Positions 59,151 through 64,000 of a stretch of 64,000 bases of DNA are shown one piece after another. The translations under genes and the position numbers were made by a program. The notes beneath the pieces were generated by a model. That model was not told where the DNA came from and did not search any database. It saw only the letters and a list, made by a program, of their open reading frames with translations. The DNA is from Paramecium sonneborni (Eukaryota; Ciliophora; Oligohymenophorea; Peniculida; Parameciidae): assembly GCA_905182985.1 (NCBI GenBank), contig CAJJDN010000058.1:466039-530038 (forward strand), given 5' to 3'. Within the stretch, counting starts at the first letter, position 1. Every line of letters starts with the position of its first letter.

Positions 59151-61176
59151 TCAAATAAATAATTATTAATTCATTTATTAAGGAACATCGAAGTAATCTT
59201 GAATTTTATTATTCGACTTCATTAAATGTTCATAAAATTTTCTAAATGTTTCTTAAATCTCAGGAAATCTAATAGCTTTTTGAGATATTATTTAGTAATT
59301 AATTGGTGAGTATATTGTAAGAGGATTATAAGGGGGACATTCATCCAACGCTATAAATGGGTTTTATTACCTATACTAGATAATTTTTGTACCCATAACC
59401 ATCAATATAAATACCCTCTTTTAAAGGATCAAATTAAGTTGCATATTTTTTTAAAAAGTCAAGAAGAATTTATTTCTTATCATTTTAAGTGTAATGTTTA
59501 CACATATAAATAGCAGCTAGCATTATTGTCAAACAAAATGAAGATATTCCTCCTTTTGTAATTATTTTAATAAAAATACCTGTGTAAGCGTCATTCAAAT
59601 TCTTTTATTTTAGTAAATACTTCAAAATTAACATAATTTCTCTATACCAATAAAATCTATTAACCCAATCTTTAATTATTGTAGTTGAAGCAAATCCCAA
59701 ATGTGGATTATTAAATATATTACTCCACTAATAAATCCAAGTTAAATCCACTTAAATTATTTTACCTATGATTAAAAGACTAAACATACCAGAATCTTAT
59801 TCATCTAAATGAAAACTTTGCCAATTTTATTAAATATAAATATTGTCATTATAAAACTCAGTTTTTGGATTCAATTCTAATTTTAGTATTGGAATATGAC
59901 TTTGTATTAATCTAAAACATTATCTAAATAATTTTACTTTGAATTTACTAAAAATGGTGTCTATTTTAAAATTTAATTTATTTATTACAAAAAGTTAACA
60001 ATCTAATTGTAACTCAATGTTTATGTTCCCCAAATACCTATATCAACATCACTCACTTCTAAATCGAGTCCTGTTTCAAATGATCCATATGCATAAATAT
60101 TAAGATCTGAATTCATTGAAATTATATGATGTAATCTATTAAAACATATTCGTTTCCTTATTTTACTTTAAAAACTTTTTATTTGTATACTATTTATAAA
60201 TTCATCTATATCATGTGTTTTAAATTTGTTTAAATTTAATTATTTACCTTTTATAGGTGTATTTTATGAAGAATATTGATATAATTTGTTTCCAACTTTT
60301 TATATGTGATTTTAATTTTTTTTTTTATTTTTCTCTCTATTACTTTGTTTTTGAATACTTGAATCTTTTTGATTGTTCTCATCTTATTACTATAAACAAT
60401 CATCAGATTCTGATTAAGAATTTCCTGTTGTTGTACTTATAGCACCAATCTATATTATTTTATTTTATTACATGAGTATTTTAAGCATCCAGATCACTTT
60501 AATTATGTTTATATTTCTACTCTATATTCTCTATTTGATTAAAACTATGTAATATTTATTATTTTTATGAATTCGTTTAGTACTTCATTTTATGAATAAT
60601 TTAAGAAGAGTTCAAATTACACTATTTTTCATTAATCTACTATTCATTCTAAGGTTGTTAATGCTACTACTTCTATGTTAAAGTTTAGTTTTTTTGAATT
60701 TTTAGTTATGGATCAATTTTATTTTTTTTGTTCTTTGATTTTTTTTGTGATTTTTTGTTAGGTTATGAAAATTATTGAATAGTGGGAGGCAACTAAAATG
60801 ATTCAATATCATTTTGGTTTAATATCTATTATTATAAACTTGATTGAGTATGTTCATCTTCTAGATTCTGTAATTATTGAATAATTTGATGTTCCTATTC
60901 AAGAATACTTAGAGATGAGCTTATTATATTTTTTACATAAGCAACTGAATCAAATTCATCATTCTTTTTTTTAAATTATTATTTAATCTAAAACTTAGAG
61001 AAGTTGGTATTTACATTTTTTAGAATAGTTTCTTCTTATTAATAGTTGGATTGATTTGGTATTTTTAGTTTGTAGCCCTCTAATTATCTAGTTTTAGAAT
61101 GAAAAGTTTTTGTTCCTTTATTGCATTCATCAAACTTATTTTCACTTATATGGAAAGATGCACTTTAATTTAGCAT
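59151..61176 (-). CDS. Cid1/TRF4-type RNA nucleotidyltransferase (non-canonical poly(A)/(U) polymerase)
   Basis: ATG 61174-61176, TGA 59151-59153. The catalytic core reads IYAYGSFETGLDLEVSDVDI, giving the GS and DxD metal motifs of the polymerase-beta superfamily. Then come HIPILKLELNPKTEF, the third-strand region, and REIMLILKYLLKQKNLNDAY then TGGISSFCLTIMLAAIYM, the PAP-associated signature (LKxxLxxxxLNxxYTGGxSS). The core ends with DGYGYKNYL and a short tail. The first 330 or so residues are unusually long, Gln/Asn/Lys-rich and coiled-coil-like (ILEQEHQIIQQLQNLEDEHT), joined to the core by at least one 22-nt intron (about 60456-60477). Such enzymes add A or U tails to RNAs for decay or maturation. 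Nucleotide choice is not predictable here. Confidence 0.87.
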
Positions 61177-61419
61177 ATAAGAAATCATTTATAAATTTAT
61201 TATAATCAATAAATGATTGTGCATTAATCTTTAAGAAATGCAAATCGTAATTTCTATGGCTTATGTAATTTTTTTATTATAATATACACTGAATATTATT
61301 AAGCTAAATTTTAGAGATTTAAAAATAATGTTTTCAATTAAGTAAATCTTTAAAATATGAATAGAAAGTATTATGATCAGTTTAGTAAAATGAAAGATTA
61401 TTATATATTTAAATGTTGG

Positions 61420-62562
61420 TCATTTAATCATAATTTTATATTTTTTGGACACTTCATCACTATTTTCAAAAGGATCCTCAACTGTTGATAATCTTTTTAC
61501 ATAACCTAAGGTTGTATTTCCGAATAGAAATGATCCAGAAGATTAATGTTATGGTGATAATAATTAAGTACTAAATGATGCTTTACTTTTATTCTTAACT
61601 AATCTACCCCTTGCTGATTATATTTTTAATCTTTATTTAAATTATTCTAATTCATCTAACATTTTTGAATCTAAAATTTTCCATTATGGTTCAGTAAATT
61701 ATTTTTCTTCTTAAAAATGATCATTCAACTTATAAAATAATTATATTTATTAAGTTAATTTGATAAAATCTGGAATCAATTCTAATACTTAAAAGAATAT
61801 AGAAGCTTACAAAGTTTAAAAATCCAAAATAAATTGCATAATTATCCTATTAATAATAAAAATATAATAAGAACTTTTCAAAAAATAAGTAGATTGCAAT
61901 AACATCATTCCACATAAGTAAAACAATTTCTCCTATAATATCTTCTTAATGTTTTTCTAATGCTGATTTGATTATCTAAATGATGAATAATGTATATAAA
62001 ATACTGATGTGTAAGTAAAAATAACAGTTAATAGATTGATTGCTTTATAATAATTAGATTAATTTTCTATAAAACCTTAAATATAAAGTAAGATTACTAT
62101 CTAAAGTATAAGTTCTTTATGATTTGGCCATTTTTAGTAAGTGTAGACCATTGGCGAATCTTTGCAACATTTCAAAATACATCATAATGAACTTCTCTTT
62201 GTCTTGGTTCTTCTCCCTACAACCTATTTTGCTTAGGTTTACTTATAACGAAATCCATCCCAATCGAGAAGAGATTCAGAAAACTATTCACCATGTAAGA
62301 AATCATCCAAAAGTACATGACAGGTTGCCAAAATTTTAAGTTTTACTCTATATGATATCTTATCTGGTAAAGACTAAAAGAATTTCTAAAAGGTTCTCTT
62401 AATAGGTTATGGAGTACGGCAAATCAATTATTATTCTTAAGGAAATCCTTACATGAGTTTTTTTAAATCACCAATATTGAGAAAAGGTTTGTTATTTAAA
62501 ATTGAACTATTTAATAGAGCTTTCTCAAAATCTGTTTATTATTTGAAGAATTTGCTAAACAT
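61420..62562 (-). CDS. ANTH-domain clathrin adaptor (AP180/CALM-like), 365 aa
   Basis: ATG 62560-62562, TGA 61420-61422; introns 62217-62242 (26 nt) and 61770-61788 (19 nt) give 1,098 nt, 366 codons. The N-terminal helical domain shows the ANTH pattern: CRTPQPIKRTFQKFFQSLPD, YRVKLKILATCHVLLDDFLH, GEQFSESL, then FRYKEKNQDKEKFIMMYFEM and LQRFANGLHLL, matching the helix containing conserved HxLLxxG and the YxxxLxxR-type segment. Later helices are long and hydrophobic; I take them as helix-bundle cores, not membrane spans. The tail is Ser/Lys/Gln-rich (ARGRLVKNKSKASFSTQ). ANTH proteins bind PtdIns(4,5)P2 and clathrin or AP-2 in endocytosis. Confidence is moderate because the PIP2-binding Lys cluster was not checked. 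Confidence 0.7.
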
Positions 62563-63030
62563 TGTAAAAATAATAATTATTTTTAATATATAATTAATAT
62601 TCCTTTTAATATTTCAATTACTCAATTACCAACATTTATATATGAAAGGGATCTTAAATTAATATCAATTCACCTTACTTTGAATAAACATATTAATGAT
62701 GAAAGTATCAATTCCATTATATGAAGTCCATAATACGAATTCCATTATAAATATTCTAAAGATTCTGAGGCTTCTTAACTTGAATATTTCATCATTTTTA
62801 TTTTTAAATTACTCAAAAACCAAATCACATCTAAAATTATTGTCACAACTGTTAAATAAAAAATCTCTATAATTTGAAAATTTACATATCGTAATATTTT
62901 ATTCTCATGTTAATTTATTGAATTGCTTAAATAAAGTAAAATGAAAAGAACAGTTAAAAATACAGGACAATTGAAATCAAATTTGCTTAAGCAATTAATT
63001 ATACTCAAGTACTTGAATAGTGTCACCTCA
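62563..63030. other. Intergenic
   Basis: About 470 bp. A 68-codon plus-strand frame starting at 62941 (MKRTVKNTGQLKSNLL) overlaps the minus-strand fragment at 63031 and appears to be its antisense shadow in its second half. Nothing else supported. Confidence 0.4.
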
Positions 63031-63117
63031 TCATACCACAATCATTGTGCTGCAATTCTTCAGTGTTACATATCCAGATGGGATTGTTGCTCCATTATTA
63101 TATCCGCTGATATACAT
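63031..63117 (-). pseudogene. Isolated coding fragment of higher GC
   Basis: On the minus strand 28 codons from ATG 63115-63117 to TGA 63031-63033 read MYISGYNNGATIPSGYVTLK then NCSTMIVV. Composition (Gly, Thr, Ser, Pro, few Lys/Asn) and base content (clearly more G+C than the surrounding sequence) differ sharply from the flanks, as if it were the 3' end of a conserved extracellular or beta-rich protein. No exon upstream could be joined. Remnant or last exon of an unplaced gene. Confidence 0.35.
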
Positions 63118-63619
63118 TTTTTGTATTTTATTTAATTTATATATTGAATTAAAGAAAGTTCAATTTCACAGAAATTTGAAATATAATTACTAACATTTCA
63201 ATTAGTATATATTAAAGATAACTAATAATAAATTAATGATTAAATTAATCTAAAATGAATATTAATTATTTCTATTTGAAATTTTAAATATATAATCATT
63301 TTAAACTAATCATAGATAAATCTTATCATACTAACTTTTATTTTCAAACCCATACTTATAATGATTATATCAATTTATCAAGTTAATATAGAAAGGATGA
63401 AATAAATATCTAAAGAAAATAGCTTCAAAACCATAGGATTATTATTTTTTAAAATTACTTGAAGAATAATTTGATAATATTTCATAATATATAATAAGAA
63501 TATAACAGTGGTATTAAATATATTTATTTAGAAGATTTATAATGATTTTTATTAAAATAATAAACAAAAAACAGTATTATAGAATAAGAAAATAATTGAT
63601 TGTAAATTTGAATCATATT
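63118..63619. other. Intergenic, AT-rich
   Basis: About 500 bp of nearly pure A/T sequence with no supported frame. Confidence 0.5.
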
Positions 63620-64000
63620 TCATTAGAATTAAGGCTTAATTTTAATATGAGCAATTTTCATCTCCTAATAGAAATTTAGATAATAAGGTAAATTAAAATA
63701 TGTATTTGATAGTGTATATTTATAATAATAAATGAAGCAATTGAAGTTATATTATTATCTATATTTCTAATAATGTAAGATTAGTTATATGAATGAAATG
63801 TAATTTGGTTAGATTGAATAGAAATAGTCATTTTGAATAGGTTCACATATTTGATTAATTAATTATAATTAAGAATATTAAATTGCTTAATAGATAAAGA
63901 ATATATTATTCTTCAGATATATTATATTGTTGTCCTAAAATATAACAAATAAATCAGCAACAACTGTCTTATTTTTTGGATTTGTCTTCTTAAGGTAATG
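63620..64000 (-). CDS. Hypothetical protein, C-terminal part (runs off right edge)
   Basis: 127 codons stay open from the window edge to TGA 63620-63622. Residues: NPKNKTVVADLFVIFQDNN, QLQLINQICEPIQNDYFYSI, FNCFIYYYKYTLSNTYFNL, PYYLNFYQEMKIAHIKI, ending KPQFQ. It is rich in aromatic residues and Ile, more like a folded domain than random AT-rich DNA, but chance cannot be excluded because TGA is rare in this composition. No family recognised. Confidence 0.4.

Noticed and set aside
62941..63144. 68-codon plus-strand frame as a gene
   Set aside because: Its second half is antisense to a better-looking minus-strand peptide, and its first half has no coding character.
1..64000. tRNA, rRNA, telomeric (CCCCAA/CCCAAA) repeats or transposons
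   Set aside because: I looked for G+C-rich structured islands, telomere-type repeats and transposase motifs and saw none; short tRNAs could still be missed by eye.

Overview
The window reads as somatic (macronuclear) DNA of a ciliate of the genus Paramecium, and of an aurelia-like species as far as sequence alone can say. The evidence is consistent across the window: the DNA is very AT-rich; reading frames stay open only if TAA and TAG are read as glutamine and TGA is the sole stop; genes are packed tens to a few hundred bases apart on both strands; and frames are rejoined by GT-AG introns of only about 19-33 nt. Tetrahymena and Ichthyophthirius share the code but have much longer introns. 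For most genes the exon lengths chosen here sum exactly to whole codons, which is the main internal check on the models.

Layout. 1-2.8 kb: edge of a minus-strand gene, then an exact 1,175-bp duplication either side of a single N (probably an assembly join). 2.8-12 kb: coiled-coil proteins, a cytochrome P450, a tail-anchored protein with 8-residue repeats, and a protein kinase starting only 17 bp from it. 13-19.3 kb: a giant membrane protein with PAS-like sequence and a folate-biopterin type transporter. 19.4-24 kb: small proteins and a B-box/coiled-coil protein. 24-30 kb: ribosomal protein eS6, an EF-Tu-barrel/RING protein and a cyclic-nucleotide phosphodiesterase. 30-36.1 kb: a hypothetical protein, a small secreted Cys-rich protein, a RING/TRAF-type zinc-finger protein, a YIPF Golgi protein, a propeller-like protein and RAMP4/SERP1. 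36.3-39.3 kb: broken or unresolved coding fragments. 39.4-42.5 kb: a PH-domain pseudokinase and a Gln-rich tetraspan protein. 43-52.4 kb: a galactose-binding-like coiled-coil protein, UTP25, an EH-domain protein, a CXC (tesmin/LIN54) DNA-binding protein, TOM40 and a second pseudokinase. 52.4-56.3 kb: gene-poor, with a damaged-looking kinase. 56.4-62.6 kb: membrane and hypothetical proteins, a Cid1/TRF4-type nucleotidyltransferase and an ANTH-domain (AP180/CALM) adaptor. 62.6-64 kb: mostly non-coding, then a partial gene at the right edge.

There is no operon logic here; neighbours are functionally unrelated housekeeping and signalling genes. Two membrane-traffic adaptors (EH and ANTH), Golgi YIPF, RAMP4 and TOM40 represent organelle biology; eS6 and UTP25 ribosome biogenesis; a kinase, two pseudokinases, a PDE and PAS-like proteins represent signalling. 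No mobile element, CRISPR array, tRNA or rRNA gene was recognised. The observations I rate highest are a protein joining degenerate EF-Tu-like barrels to a RING finger, a PH-pseudokinase with an altered DFG motif, and introns of 3n length without an in-frame stop.
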